Of a stretch of 64,000 nt of DNA, positions 1 to 10,137 are shown in pieces. The DNA comes from Streptomyces sp. JJ38 (GTDB lineage: Bacteria > Actinomycetota > Actinomycetes > Streptomycetales > Streptomycetaceae), in NCBI RefSeq assembly GCF_019303475.1, contig NZ_JABLSI010000002.1:99213-163212 (forward strand), written 5' to 3'. The notes under the pieces were generated by a model, which saw only the letters and a program-made list of their open reading frames with translations, did not search any database and was not told the DNA's origin. Numbering within the stretch: position 1 is the stretch's first letter; each line of letters opens with the position of its first letter. The position numbers and the translations under genes were made by a program.

Positions 1-1
1 C

Positions 2-526
2 GGCATGGACCTCGTCGGCATGCGCGCCTCGGCCACGGGCTTCGTCGAGCTGACGTCCTGCCGCGTCCCCGACTCGGCGGTGCTCGGCCCCGCCGGAGAC
101 GCGGTACGCGTCATCGCCGGGGTCCGGGAGTCCGGCGCCACCCTCGGGGCCGTCGCCGTCGGCATCGCCGAGGCGGCCTACCGGCTCGCCCTCGCGCACG
201 CCGTACGGCGCGGACTCAAGGGCCAACAGGCCCTCCGTCACCGGCTGGTGGACCTGTCGGCCAAGGTGGCCGCCGCCCGCGCCCTGGTGGACAGCTCCGG
301 CCGCCGCGACACGGCCGACCCGGGGGTCACCACGCTGCACAGCAAGCTCCTCGCCTCGCAGTGCTGCGAGGAGGTCACCGCGGAGGCGCAGCGCCTGCTG
401 GGCGGCGCCGGCTACCTCCGCGAGCACCCGCTGAACCAACTGGCCCGGGACGCCCGCGCGGTGGGCCTCATGGGCCCGACCAACGACCTGTGCCGGGAGC
501 TGGTGAGCACACCGTGGACCCACTGA
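2..526 (+). CDS. acyl-CoA dehydrogenase, C-terminal part (5' end outside window)
   Basis: The frame is open to the left edge, so only the last about 174 residues are present. The segment has the helical C-terminal half of acyl-CoA dehydrogenases: a long Ala/Arg-rich helical stretch and, near the end, the LGGAGY motif followed by the usual arginine-bearing helix. The family oxidises acyl-CoA thioesters at the alpha-beta bond using FAD. Substrate and catalytic base cannot be judged because the N-terminal half is missing. It reads in the same direction as the amidohydrolase gene that starts 241 bp downstream and may share a pathway with it. An acyl-CoA oxidase or secondary-metabolism dehydrogenase is equally possible. 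Confidence 0.8.
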   Translation, partial: GMDLVGMRASATGFVELTSCRVPDSAVLGPAGDAVRVIAGVRESGATLGAVAVGIAEAAYRLALAHAVRRGLKGQQALRHRLVDLSAKVAAARALVDSSGRRDTADPGVTTLHSKLLASQCCEEVTAEAQRLLGGAGYLREHPLNQLARDARAVGLMGPTNDLCRELVSTPWTH

Positions 527-559
527 ACGGCAGGACCCTCCCGGCTCCCTCCCGGGGAG

Positions 560-680
560 CGCCCCCGACCCGGCCGACCCGACCGGCCCGACCGGCCCGA
601 CCGGACCGACCGGCCCCGGCCACCCGACCCACCGACAGGACTCGCCCGAACCGCAGGACTCGACCGAGCCGCCCGTCCGG
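560..680. repeat. GACC/CCGG-rich simple repeat between genes
   Basis: Between the acyl-CoA dehydrogenase stop and the next gene lies a run of imperfect 5-10 bp units of the type CCGACCCGACCGG, densest at about 565-625. It has no convincing coding potential. It can fold into many GC stems and may act as a transcription terminator. Nothing else is visible in this 241-bp gap except the ribosome binding site of the following gene. Confidence 0.5.
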
Positions 681-767
681 CCCGACCCGCCGGAGGGACG
701 GCGCACGGCACACACCCAGTCAGCACGCGGCGCCCGCCCGGGGCGCCGTCCACGACAGGAGTCTCAG

Positions 768-2237
768 GTGAGCACCAACCACGATCTCGTCATCACCGGC
801 GCGCGGGTGGTCACGCCCGACGGGGTGCACGACGGCGGCGTGGCGGTATCCGGAGAGCGGGTCGCCGCCATCTTCGCCGACGGCGCCGCCCCGCCCGCGG
901 ACCGCGTCATCGACGCCGCCGGACGCTACCTCCTGCCCGGACTCATCGACTCGCACGTCCACTTCCGCACCCCGGGCCTCACCCACAAGGAGGACTGGCC
1001 ACACGGCAGCCGGGCGGCGGCCGCCGGCGGGGTGACCACCGTCATCGACATGCCCAACACCGAGCCCCCGCTCGTCGAACCCGAGCTGGCGGCGGAGAAG
1101 GCGGCGCTCGTCGCGGGGAACTCGCTGGTCGACTACCGCTTCCACATGGGCGTCACCGCGGACAGCGTCGAGAGCCTGCACCGGCTCCGGCCCCGGCAGG
1201 CCACGACGGTGAAGGTCTTCATGACCGGCCACCACACCGCCCCCCACATCATCCGCGACCCGGTCGTCCTCGACCGCATCTTCGCCGTCGCCGCCGAACG
1301 CGGCATCCGGCTCGTGCTGCACGCCGAGGACGACAGCGTCTTCGCCCTGCTGGACGAGTACCAGGACCCGCCGGCCGGGTACGACGCCTACGAGTCGGCG
1401 CACCCGCGCAGCGGCGGTATCGTCGCGGTCTCCCGGGTCATCGAGCTCGTCCGCAAGTACGGCACGGCGACGCACATCCTGCACGTCTCGTCCTCCGAAG
1501 AGTCGGACCTGCTCAAGGCGGCGGGCCGGGTCGGCCTGCCGATCACCTACGAGGTCACCCCGCACCACCTGTCCTTCTCCGCGCCCGACACCCAGCGGCT
1601 CGGCGCCCGTATCCGGCTGCGCCCGGCCATCCGCTGCCTCAAGGACCAGGGGCGCCTGTGGGAGGCCGTGATGGACGGCGGCGTGGCCACCATCGGCAGC
1701 GACCACGCGCCGCACACCAAGGAGGAGAAGGTCCTGGCCGTGGCCGACGCCCCGCCCGGACTGCCCGGCACCCAGGAGATGCTGATCGCCGTCCACACCG
1801 GCATGCGCCGCCGCTACCCGGACCTGGAGCAGGACGAGGTCATGACGCGCATCGCCCGGCTGTGCGCCGAGCGGCCCGCCGAGCTGTTCGGCCTCACCGC
1901 CCGCAAGGGCCGCATCGCCATCGGCCTCGACGCGGACCTCACCCTCTTCGACCCGGACGCGACGTGGATCATGTCCGCCGAGCACGCGGAGGCGAAGGTG
2001 GGCTGGTCCGCGTACGAGGGCTGGACGTTCACCGGGCGCACCGAACTGACCGTGCGGCGCGGTGAGGTCATCTTCGACGGCCGGCAGGAGAAGCCGCGTT
2101 TCGGCACTCCGACGGGCGTCTGGCTCGACGCGGAACCCTCCGTGCTCTCGGACTCCGCCCCCGCCCCCTCCCCCGACACCCCCCTCTCGCCCCTCCCGGC
2201 GGAGCCCCACCCGGCGCGCTTGGGAGGTCTGCGCTGA
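768..2237 (+). CDS. dihydroorotase-family amidohydrolase
   Basis: A 489-residue metal-dependent amidohydrolase that starts at GTG behind AGGAG. It shows the cyclic-amidase signature in order: HVHFR (residues 63-67), the DMPNTEP stretch near 94-100, a lysine at 149 that fits the carbamylated metal bridge, HAEDD (185-189), HVSSS (239-243) and SDHAPH (311-316). This set is typical of class I dihydroorotase and allantoinase, which open cyclic amides or ureides. Streptomyces normally keep the pyrimidine dihydroorotase next to pyrB and carAB; those are absent here, so a catabolic role such as allantoinase or hydantoinase is as likely. A Pro-rich tail of about 30 residues extends past the usual C-terminus. 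Confidence 0.85.
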   Translation: MSTNHDLVITGARVVTPDGVHDGGVAVSGERVAAIFADGAAPPADRVIDAAGRYLLPGLIDSHVHFRTPGLTHKEDWPHGSRAAAAGGVTTVIDMPNTEPPLVEPELAAEKAALVAGNSLVDYRFHMGVTADSVESLHRLRPRQATTVKVFMTGHHTAPHIIRDPVVLDRIFAVAAERGIRLVLHAEDDSVFALLDEYQDPPAGYDAYESAHPRSGGIVAVSRVIELVRKYGTATHILHVSSSEESDLLKAAGRVGLPITYEVTPHHLSFSAPDTQRLGARIRLRPAIRCLKDQGRLWEAVMDGGVATIGSDHAPHTKEEKVLAVADAPPGLPGTQEMLIAVHTGMRRRYPDLEQDEVMTRIARLCAERPAELFGLTARKGRIAIGLDADLTLFDPDATWIMSAEHAEAKVGWSAYEGWTFTGRTELTVRRGEVIFDGRQEKPRFGTPTGVWLDAEPSVLSDSAPAPSPDTPLSPLPAEPHPARLGGLR

Positions 2238-2373
2238 GTGCGGGGCTGGCCAGCGCAGCGCCGCACCCCGGCCCCGGGCGCCGACGCGCCCGGGGCCCCG
2301 CGGGCCCACGGCGTACCCGGGAAGCCCCGAAGCCGTGCGGCGTGACGACCGCAACCGAACCCCTGGAGCACCC

Positions 2374-3033
2374 ATGCCCGCCGACACCGCACGCCGCGTC
2401 GTCGTCTACTCCGACATCGGCTGCCCCTGGGCCTCGCTCGCCCTGCACAACCTCCGCCGGGCCGCCCGCGCCCAGAACGTCGAACTCGCCGTCGAGCACC
2501 GGGCGTTCCCCCTGGAGCTGTTCAACTCCCGGCCCACACCCAAGCGCATCCTCGACCCCGAGATCGCCGTCGTCGCCGAGGTGGAGCCGGAGCTCGGCTG
2601 GCGGCCCTGGCAGCGGCCCGAGTCCGAGTACGCCGTGACCACGCTGCTGGCCATGGAAGCCGTCCAGGCGGCCCAGCACCTCGACGGCCTCGCCGCCGGC
2701 GACCAGCTCGACGCGGCGCTGCGGCACGCCTTCTACGCCGAGTCCCGCTGCGTCAGCGTGCACCCGGAGGTGATCGACGTCGCGACGGCCTGCCCGCTCG
2801 TCGACGCCGAGCGCCTCGACCACGCGCTGCGGCGCGGCACGCACCGGGCCGAGCTGTTCGGCCAGTGGGAGGAGGCCAAGGGCCCCTCGGTGCAGGGCAG
2901 CCCGCACTTCTTCCTCCCCGACGGCTCGGACGTCCACAACCCCGGCATCACCTTCACCTGGGCGAAGGGCACCCCCGCCCCCGTCGTCACCGACTACGAC
3001 CCCACCGTGTTCGAGCGCATCACGAAGCGGTGA
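2374..3033 (+). CDS. FrnE/DsbA-family thioredoxin-fold protein
   Basis: The start chosen is ATG 2374, with GGAG just upstream; the longer open frame to the left is non-coding by content. The 219-residue product begins directly with the thioredoxin beta strand and carries CPW at residues 17-19 instead of a CxxC, then an all-helical insertion and the cis-proline motif QGSP (174-177). This is the FrnE/2-hydroxychromene-2-carboxylate isomerase branch of the DsbA family. It has no signal peptide, so it is cytoplasmic. With a single N-terminal cysteine it should act as a monothiol or glutathione-like isomerase rather than a disulfide oxidase. It follows the amidohydrolase by 136 bp and ends at a strong terminator. 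Confidence 0.75.
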   Translation: MPADTARRVVVYSDIGCPWASLALHNLRRAARAQNVELAVEHRAFPLELFNSRPTPKRILDPEIAVVAEVEPELGWRPWQRPESEYAVTTLLAMEAVQAAQHLDGLAAGDQLDAALRHAFYAESRCVSVHPEVIDVATACPLVDAERLDHALRRGTHRAELFGQWEEAKGPSVQGSPHFFLPDGSDVHNPGITFTWAKGTPAPVVTDYDPTVFERITKR

Positions 3034-3053
3034 GCCGTCCGCGCGGGCACGCG

Positions 3054-3091
3054 AAGGGGCCGCCCTCCCCACGGATGGAGGGCGGCCCCTT
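3054..3091. terminator. bidirectional terminator between frnE-like gene and ndh
   Basis: A perfect 15-bp stem (3054-3068 with 3077-3091) with an 8-nt loop lies between two convergent genes. AA and TT close the arms, so it can serve both strands. Confidence 0.8.
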
Positions 3092-3117
3092 TCGGCGTAC
3101 CGGCTTCGGCGTACCGG

Positions 3118-4500
3118 CTACTTGGCGCCGGCCTTGGAGCGCTTCTCGGCCGAGGTCTCGGTCGGCACCGGGCGCGCGGCCTCGTAGAACTCCTCGCGCG
3201 GGTTCTCCATCGCCCCGAGGGAGACGACCTCGCGCTTGAGGAACATGCCGAGCGTCCAGTCGGCGAAGACGCGGATCTTGCGGTTCCAGGTCGGAACGGC
3301 CAGACCGTGGTACGTGCGGTGCATGTACCAGGCCAGGCGGCCGCGCAGCTTGATCTTGGCCTTGCCCATGACGATCATCGCGACGCCCTTGTGCAGGCCG
3401 AGGCCGGCCACCGCACCCTTGTTGGCGTGCTTGTAGTCGGCCTGCGGGAAGCCGCGCATGCCCGAGATGACGTTGTCACCGAGCACCTTGGCCTGGCGCA
3501 GCGCGTGCTGGGCGTTCGGCGGGCACCAGGCGTTCTCGTTGCCCGCCTCGCGCGCGGCGAGGTCGGGGATCTGCGCGTTGTCGCCCGCGGCCCAGATGTA
3601 GTCGCTCCCGGCCACCTGGAGCGTCGGCTGCGTGTCCACGTGACCGCGCGGGCCGAGCGGCAGGCCGTAGCGGGACAGCACCGGGTTCGGCTTGACGCCC
3701 GCGGTCCACACGATCGTGTTGGACTCGGCCTCCAGACCGTTGCTGAGCTTGACCAGGCCGTCCACGCAGGACTCCATGGACGTCTTCAGGTACACCTCGA
3801 CGCCGCGCTTCTGGAGGTGCTCCTGGCCCCACTTGCCCAGCTCCGGGCCGACCTCGGGGAGGATCTTGTCGGCCACGTCGACGAGGACGAACCGCATGTC
3901 CTCGCGCTTGATGCTGGGGTAGTACTTGGCGGCGTCCCGCGCCAGGTCCTCGACCTCGCCGACCGTCTCGGCACCGGCGAAGCCACCACCGACGAAGACG
4001 AAGGTCAGCGCCTTGCGGCGGACGTCCTCGTCCGTCGTGGAGTCGGCCTTGTCGAGCTGCTCCAGAACGTGGTTGCGCAGGCCGATGGCCTCCTCGACAC
4101 CCTTCATGCCGATGCCCTGCTCGGCCAGGCCGGGGATCGGGAAGGTGCGGGAGACGGCGCCGAGCGCGACGACGAGGTAGTCGAAGGGAAGCTCGTACGC
4201 CTCGCCGACCAGCGGGGTCACGGTGGCGACCTTGCGGTCCTGGTCGATGCTGCTCACGCGGCCGGTGAGGACCTCGGCCTTGGGCAGGACACGACGCAGC
4301 GGGACGACGACGTGACGAGGGGAGATGGAGCCGGCGGCGGCTTCGGGGAGGAAGGGCTGGTACGTCATGTAGGAGCGCGGGTCGACGACGGTGACCGTCG
4401 CCTCGCCGTACCGCATCTTCTTCAGTATGCGGCGCGCTGCGTACAGACCGACGTACCCACCACCTACGACGAGGATTCGAGGACGCTCCGTGGTGCTCAT
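3118..4500 (-). CDS. ndh: type II NADH dehydrogenase
   Basis: A 460-residue single-subunit NADH:quinone oxidoreductase. The FAD-binding GGGYVG lies at residues 13-18 and the NADH-binding GGGFAG at about 171-176; AGDNA and AWCPPNAQHALRQA follow in the C-terminal half, then the amphipathic membrane-anchoring tail. It passes electrons from NADH to menaquinone without pumping protons. The start is ATG 4500; residues read further upstream are in the leader. Two Rex-like operators lie upstream (4535-4552 and 4817-4834), which fits the known Rex control of ndh in Streptomyces. It converges on the FrnE-like gene. Confidence 0.92.
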   Translation of the reverse strand: MSTTERPRILVVGGGYVGLYAARRILKKMRYGEATVTVVDPRSYMTYQPFLPEAAAGSISPRHVVVPLRRVLPKAEVLTGRVSSIDQDRKVATVTPLVGEAYELPFDYLVVALGAVSRTFPIPGLAEQGIGMKGVEEAIGLRNHVLEQLDKADSTTDEDVRRKALTFVFVGGGFAGAETVGEVEDLARDAAKYYPSIKREDMRFVLVDVADKILPEVGPELGKWGQEHLQKRGVEVYLKTSMESCVDGLVKLSNGLEAESNTIVWTAGVKPNPVLSRYGLPLGPRGHVDTQPTLQVAGSDYIWAAGDNAQIPDLAAREAGNENAWCPPNAQHALRQAKVLGDNVISGMRGFPQADYKHANKGAVAGLGLHKGVAMIVMGKAKIKLRGRLAWYMHRTYHGLAVPTWNRKIRVFADWTLGMFLKREVVSLGAMENPREEFYEAARPVPTETSAEKRSKAGAK

Positions 4501-4534
4501 GCCATCGAGTATCCAGCACCCGATGGGACGGCGC

Positions 4535-4552
4535 TCGTGAGCCCCTTCACAA
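4535..4552 (-). promoter_or_regulatory. Rex-like operator, promoter-proximal
   Basis: The + strand reads TCGTGAGCCCCTTCACAA, 12 of 14 matches to the Rex operator consensus TTGTGAA-N4-TTCACAA. It sits 35-52 bp upstream of the ndh start codon, where bound Rex would block transcription when NADH is low. Confidence 0.6.
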
Positions 4553-4816
4553 GGTTTCCCCACTCCTCTGCTACACTCCGCCGCCCCGTGATGGGAACCA
4601 CATCCAGCACGGGAACTCGCCCCAGCTCACCGGGCCCTCCCACAAGGCTGTGAGCTGCGAGGTTTCGGCCGCACTCGGTGAACCCGACAGGAGCCGCAGG
4701 TTCCGCGCCCGCCTCGACGTCACCTCTGAAACGCAACCGAAACCCACCTCTCACCTCCGGAACGGATCTTCAGACCACCCAGAAGCAACGAATCGAGCCC
4801 CCCAGGGCACTTTTCC

Positions 4817-4834
4817 TTGTGAAGAACTTCACGA
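4817..4834 (+). promoter_or_regulatory. Rex-like operator, upstream
   Basis: TTGTGAAGAACTTCACGA matches the Rex consensus at 13 of 14 conserved positions, about 320 bp upstream of ndh. The GC-poor surroundings (about 4780-4850) stand out in this genome and suggest a distal promoter. Confidence 0.6.
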
Positions 4835-4899
4835 ACTTTCTTGCCGAAGCCCGGGCCGGCCCCCTCGCCCCGGCGCTCAGGGGCCAGCCGCCAGCGCAC

Positions 4900-4956
4900 G
4901 TCACGCTCCACGCTGAGCGTGACGGAGCCACCGCCGTCGAAGGCGGCGGTGGCTCC
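4900..4956. terminator. two tandem hairpins
   Basis: The first hairpin pairs 4900-4907 with 4916-4923 (8 bp perfect). The second pairs 4924-4936 with 4944-4956 (13 bp perfect, 7-nt loop). They lie in the 661-bp gap between ndh and ppx, and would be met by ppx read-through after the terminator at 5107-5144. I see no gene in this gap. Confidence 0.5.
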
Positions 4957-5106
4957 CACTCGTTGCAGGCGCCGCTGGTGTACCCCCGCGACGCCGGAGT
5001 GCCGTCGCGCATAACGGCACGGTACGGCCCGCCGCCATGCCTTCCGGATCGCCACGAGGGGCGGCGTCATGGCAGGTACCGGCGGCGCCCTGTTCCGGAA
5101 CCTCTA

Positions 5107-5144
5107 GCGCCCCCGGCGCGGAACTGGTCCCGCGCCGGGGGCGC
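5107..5144 (-). terminator. terminator of the ppx operon
   Basis: A perfect 14-bp GC stem (5107-5120 with 5131-5144) with a 10-nt loop starts 17 bp beyond the ppx stop codon. Confidence 0.75.
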
Positions 5145-5161
5145 CGTCGTGTCTTCGCGGC

Positions 5162-6115
5162 TCAGACGGTGTCGTCGGGCACCAGGGACCAGCAGATGCC
5201 GTCGAGGATGTCGTGTTCCGAGACGACGACCTCGGTGGCGCCGGAGCGCTCCATGACGGCCTGGAGGATGACGGCACCGGCGGTGATGACGTCGACGCGG
5301 CCGGGGTGCATGACGGGGATCGCCTCGCGCTCGGCGTGGGTGGAGTGGACGAGGCGGTCGGTGACCTCGCGGACCTGGTCGAGCGAGACCCGGGCGTGGT
5401 GGATGGCGGCCGGGTCGTACTCGGGGAGGCCGAGGACGATGCCGGCGACCGTGGTGACGGAGCCGGCGAGGCCCACCAGGGTGCGGGCCGAGGCGAGGGG
5501 GACGCTTTCCTCGGCGAGGGTGAGGGCGGTGTCGACGTCGGCCCTTATGGCGGCGATCTGCTCGGCCGTGGGCGGGTCGGTGACGACGCCGTCCCGGACG
5601 AGGTGGCGCTCGGTCATGCGGACGCAGCCGATGTCCACGCTGCGGGCGGCGCTCACCTCGCCGGTGCCGATGACGAGTTCGGTGGAGCCGCCGCCGATGT
5701 CGGTGACGAGGTACGGGGTGTCGAGGCCGGAGGCGGTGAGCTCCCTCGTCGCGCCGGTGAAGGAGAAGGCGGCCTCCTGGTCACCGGTGACGACCTCGGG
5801 CTCGACGCCGAGGATGTCCACCACACCGCGCACGAACTCGTCCCGGTTCTCCGCGTCGCGGGAGGCGGAGGTGGCGACGAAGCGGACCCGGGAGGCGTCG
5901 AGGGAGCGGATGACGTCGGCGTACTCACGGCAGGCGGCGAAGGTGCGTTCCAAGGCCTCGGGGGCAAGGCGCCCGGTGCGGTCCACGCCCTGGCCGAGCC
6001 GGACGATCCGCATGCGGCGGTCCAGTTCCTTGAAGGCGCCGGTGGCCGGATCGAGGTCGGCGACGAGCAGGCGGATGGAGTTGGTGCCGCAGTCCACGGC
6101 GGCCACGCGGGTCAT
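5162..6115 (-). CDS. ppx: Ppx/GppA phosphatase family protein
   Basis: A 317-residue member of the ASKHA-fold exopolyphosphatase/pppGpp phosphohydrolase family, of the short actinobacterial type. The first phosphate loop is DCGTNS (8-13), the second DIGGGSTE (139-146), with a glutamate-rich segment GDQEAAF (111-117) where the catalytic base lies. It should hydrolyse polyphosphate or guanosine pentaphosphate. The start ATG 6115 overlaps the stop of the upstream gene by 4 bp (ATGA), so the two are translationally coupled. It is the last gene of the divIC-DUF501-ppx group. Confidence 0.88.
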   Translation of the reverse strand: MTRVAAVDCGTNSIRLLVADLDPATGAFKELDRRMRIVRLGQGVDRTGRLAPEALERTFAACREYADVIRSLDASRVRFVATSASRDAENRDEFVRGVVDILGVEPEVVTGDQEAAFSFTGATRELTASGLDTPYLVTDIGGGSTELVIGTGEVSAARSVDIGCVRMTERHLVRDGVVTDPPTAEQIAAIRADVDTALTLAEESVPLASARTLVGLAGSVTTVAGIVLGLPEYDPAAIHHARVSLDQVREVTDRLVHSTHAEREAIPVMHPGRVDVITAGAVILQAVMERSGATEVVVSEHDILDGICWSLVPDDTV

Positions 6116-6669
6116 CGGTCGGTCTCCTCGGCGTCGGCGGCCCGGGTTCCGGTCTCGTCGGTGGTGACGCAGGGGCCCTTGCGCCACCACTCGGGGAGCA
6201 GCGCGATGGCCTCGTCGCCCAGGGGGTTGACGCCGGGTCCGGCGACGAGCGAGTGGGCGACGAGGACGTGCAGGCACTTGACGCGGTCGGGCATGCCGCC
6301 CGCGCTGGGGAAGCCCGCGAGGACCTCGATGGCGTCGCGCCGGGCGATGTAGTCCTCGTGCGCCGCACGGTACGCGGCGGCCAGCTCGGGGTCGGTGGCG
6401 AGCCGTTCCGTCATCTCCTTCATGACGCCCTCCGCCTCCAGGGTGCCGATGGCGGAGGCGGCCCGCGGGCAGGTCAGGTAGTACGTCGTGGGGAACGGAG
6501 TGCCGTCCTCCAGCCGTGGGGCCGTCTCGACGACGTCGGGCTGTCCGCACGGGCAGCGGTGGGCGATGGCCCGCAGACCGCGCGGCGGTCGGCCGAGCTG
6601 CGCCTTGAAGGCGGCGACGTCCGCGTCGGTGGGCGGCGTGGGGTCGGTCGGGGGCGGCGGAGTGTCCAT
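6112..6669 (-). CDS. DUF501 family protein
   Basis: A 185-residue cytoplasmic protein of the actinobacterial DUF501 family, with a conserved cysteine cluster near the N-terminus (HRCPCG), a TYYLTCPR motif, and MPDRVKCLHVLVAHSL near the C-terminus. The function is unknown, but the gene sits almost invariably between divIC and ppx in actinobacteria, as here. The start ATG 6669 is preferred over the longer open frame because the family begins close to this point; the lead-in is Pro/Thr-rich and variable. It overlaps ppx by 4 bp. Confidence 0.82.
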   Translation of the reverse strand: MDTPPPPTDPTPPTDADVAAFKAQLGRPPRGLRAIAHRCPCGQPDVVETAPRLEDGTPFPTTYYLTCPRAASAIGTLEAEGVMKEMTERLATDPELAAAYRAAHEDYIARRDAIEVLAGFPSAGGMPDRVKCLHVLVAHSLVAGPGVNPLGDEAIALLPEWWRKGPCVTTDETGTRAADAEETDR

Positions 6670-6718
6670 GCGGGCGGTGGGTCTCTCGGGTCGGGATAGC
6701 AGGGGAAGGCGGGGCGGC

Positions 6719-7201
6719 TCAGCCCGCGTCCGCGCGGTCGAGGCCGTCGAAGAAGTTGGTGTACCAGGCGCGGTCGGCGGCGGCTTCCTCGCCGCGGCGG
6801 CGTGGCTCCTCTGTCTCGTCGCGGACGATGTAGCCGCGCTCGCCGACGCGGACGTAGTGCAGGTGTTCGCGGGCGAGCTGCTCGACGTAGGCCGGGTCCT
6901 GGAGGCGGGCCTTGAGCTCGCGCAGTTCGGCGACGCGCTCCTCCGTCTTCTTGAGCTTGCGGCGCTCCTCGGCGATGTCGGAGCGCTGGGAGACGTAGGT
7001 GCGCGTCGGGTAGGCGAGGGCGACGACGAGAGAGCACAGGACGAGCGCGAGGAGGGCGGCGCGCCCGGTGAGGCGGCTGCGGCGCGGCCCTGTGCGGAGC
7101 CGTCGGCTCTGCGCGCGGTAGACGCGCTCGGCGGCCTGTTCGCCCAGCGCCCTGAGCCGGGTCGCGGTGGAGAACCGGTCCCGTTCCGGGGCACCTCCCA
7201 A
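6719..7201 (-). CDS. divIC: septum formation initiator DivIC/FtsB family protein
   Basis: A 160-residue bitopic membrane protein: a basic cytoplasmic N-terminus, one transmembrane helix at about 48-64, a coiled coil at about 70-100, and the family signature DPAYVEQLAREHLHYVRVGE at about 102-121. FtsB/DivIC proteins link FtsL and the septal peptidoglycan synthase complex. The start is TTG 7201, placed by GGGAGG 7 nt upstream; later starts would remove the basic region. A terminator separates it from eno, so it probably has its own promoter in 7202-7284. Confidence 0.88.
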   Translation of the reverse strand: MGGAPERDRFSTATRLRALGEQAAERVYRAQSRRLRTGPRRSRLTGRAALLALVLCSLVVALAYPTRTYVSQRSDIAEERRKLKKTEERVAELRELKARLQDPAYVEQLAREHLHYVRVGERGYIVRDETEEPRRRGEEAAADRAWYTNFFDGLDRADAG

Positions 7202-7284
7202 GGTTCTACCTCCCTGTTCCCTGTGCTCGCCGTGCCAGCGCTGCGGTCACGGTCCGCCGCCGGGCTCGTCCACCCGAACGGTCA

Positions 7285-7323
7285 CGTCCCGGCCCACGGT
7301 ACGCGGGACCGTGGGCCGGGACG
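7285..7323 (-). terminator. eno terminator
   Basis: A perfect 16-bp stem (7285-7300 with 7308-7323) and a 7-nt loop lie 44 bp past the enolase stop codon. Confidence 0.8.
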
Positions 7324-7349
7324 CGGCGGCGTCCGGCGTCAGCCGACAA

Positions 7350-8974
<1,625 letters not shown>

Positions 8975-9010
8975 GGGTCACCGCCGGGGGGCAGCCCCCG
9001 GCGGTGACCC
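8975..9010 (-). terminator. rpfA terminator
   Basis: A perfect 16-bp stem (8975-8990 with 8995-9010) closed by a GCAG tetraloop starts 8 bp after the rpfA stop codon. Confidence 0.8.
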
Positions 9011-9017
9011 GCCCCGG

Positions 9018-9722
<705 letters not shown>

Positions 9723-9727
9723 TCACC

Positions 9728-9872
9728 GTACGCCTGCGAGGTGAGCTGTCGGGTTCGGACGCGTGAGTCGCCCGGTCCGGCGCGGCGTTTCCGCGCCGGG
9801 CTTCACCCCGAGCCGCCTGGGGCGGCACTCGCCTGGTTCCCCCGCTCCTGCCTGCGGTTCGCGGACGCGACG
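9728..9872 (-). ncRNA. c-di-AMP riboswitch (ydaO/yuaA type) in the rpfA leader
   Basis: Read on the minus strand, the leader has the conserved ydaO-class blocks in order: GCGGGGGAACCA (near 9845), GGGGTGAAGC (near 9802), GGGCGACTC (near 9768), and the 3' block CCGAACCCGACAGCTCACC followed by TCGCAGGCG (9730-9759). The class binds cyclic di-AMP and in actinobacteria reduces expression of rpf-type cell-wall hydrolases. The 3' end lies about 18 nt from the start codon, so it could affect either premature termination or translation. Outer boundaries are approximate. Confidence 0.9.
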
Positions 9873-9939
9873 ATGTTCCCGCCGACCGTCGGCAGGATTC
9901 GGCGTGACGGTCGGCGACCCCACGGGAGTGGGCGATGCG

Positions 9940-9969
9940 AACGTAGACCTACCGCAATAATCCGATCAA
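9940..9969 (-). promoter_or_regulatory. candidate rpfA promoter
   Basis: On the minus strand TTGATC (9969-9964) and TACGTT (9945-9940) are 18 bp apart. The predicted start, near 9933, leaves about 60 nt before the riboswitch. Confidence 0.45.
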
Positions 9970-10076
9970 ACACCCCTGAAACGGACACAAGGGGATGACT
10001 TGACGCCTCGTCATATCAATTCCGCAGGTCCCGGCACGTTTCACCGGGGCCCGCAACCCGGACACGCCCACGCGAG

Positions 10077-10096
10077 AATGTGACGATCGTCACATT
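10077..10096. promoter_or_regulatory. Crp-like operator (perfect 20-bp palindrome)
   Basis: AATGTGACGATCGTCACATT is a perfect palindrome containing the Streptomyces Crp half-sites GTGNC/GNCAC. It is 41 bp past the rpfC stop codon and about 150 bp upstream of the predicted rpfA start of transcription, whose orthologue is a known Crp target. Confidence 0.65.
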
Positions 10097-10137
10097 GCAC
10101 CCGAACGGGTGAGCCACGCGGTGCCCGGACCCGCCAA

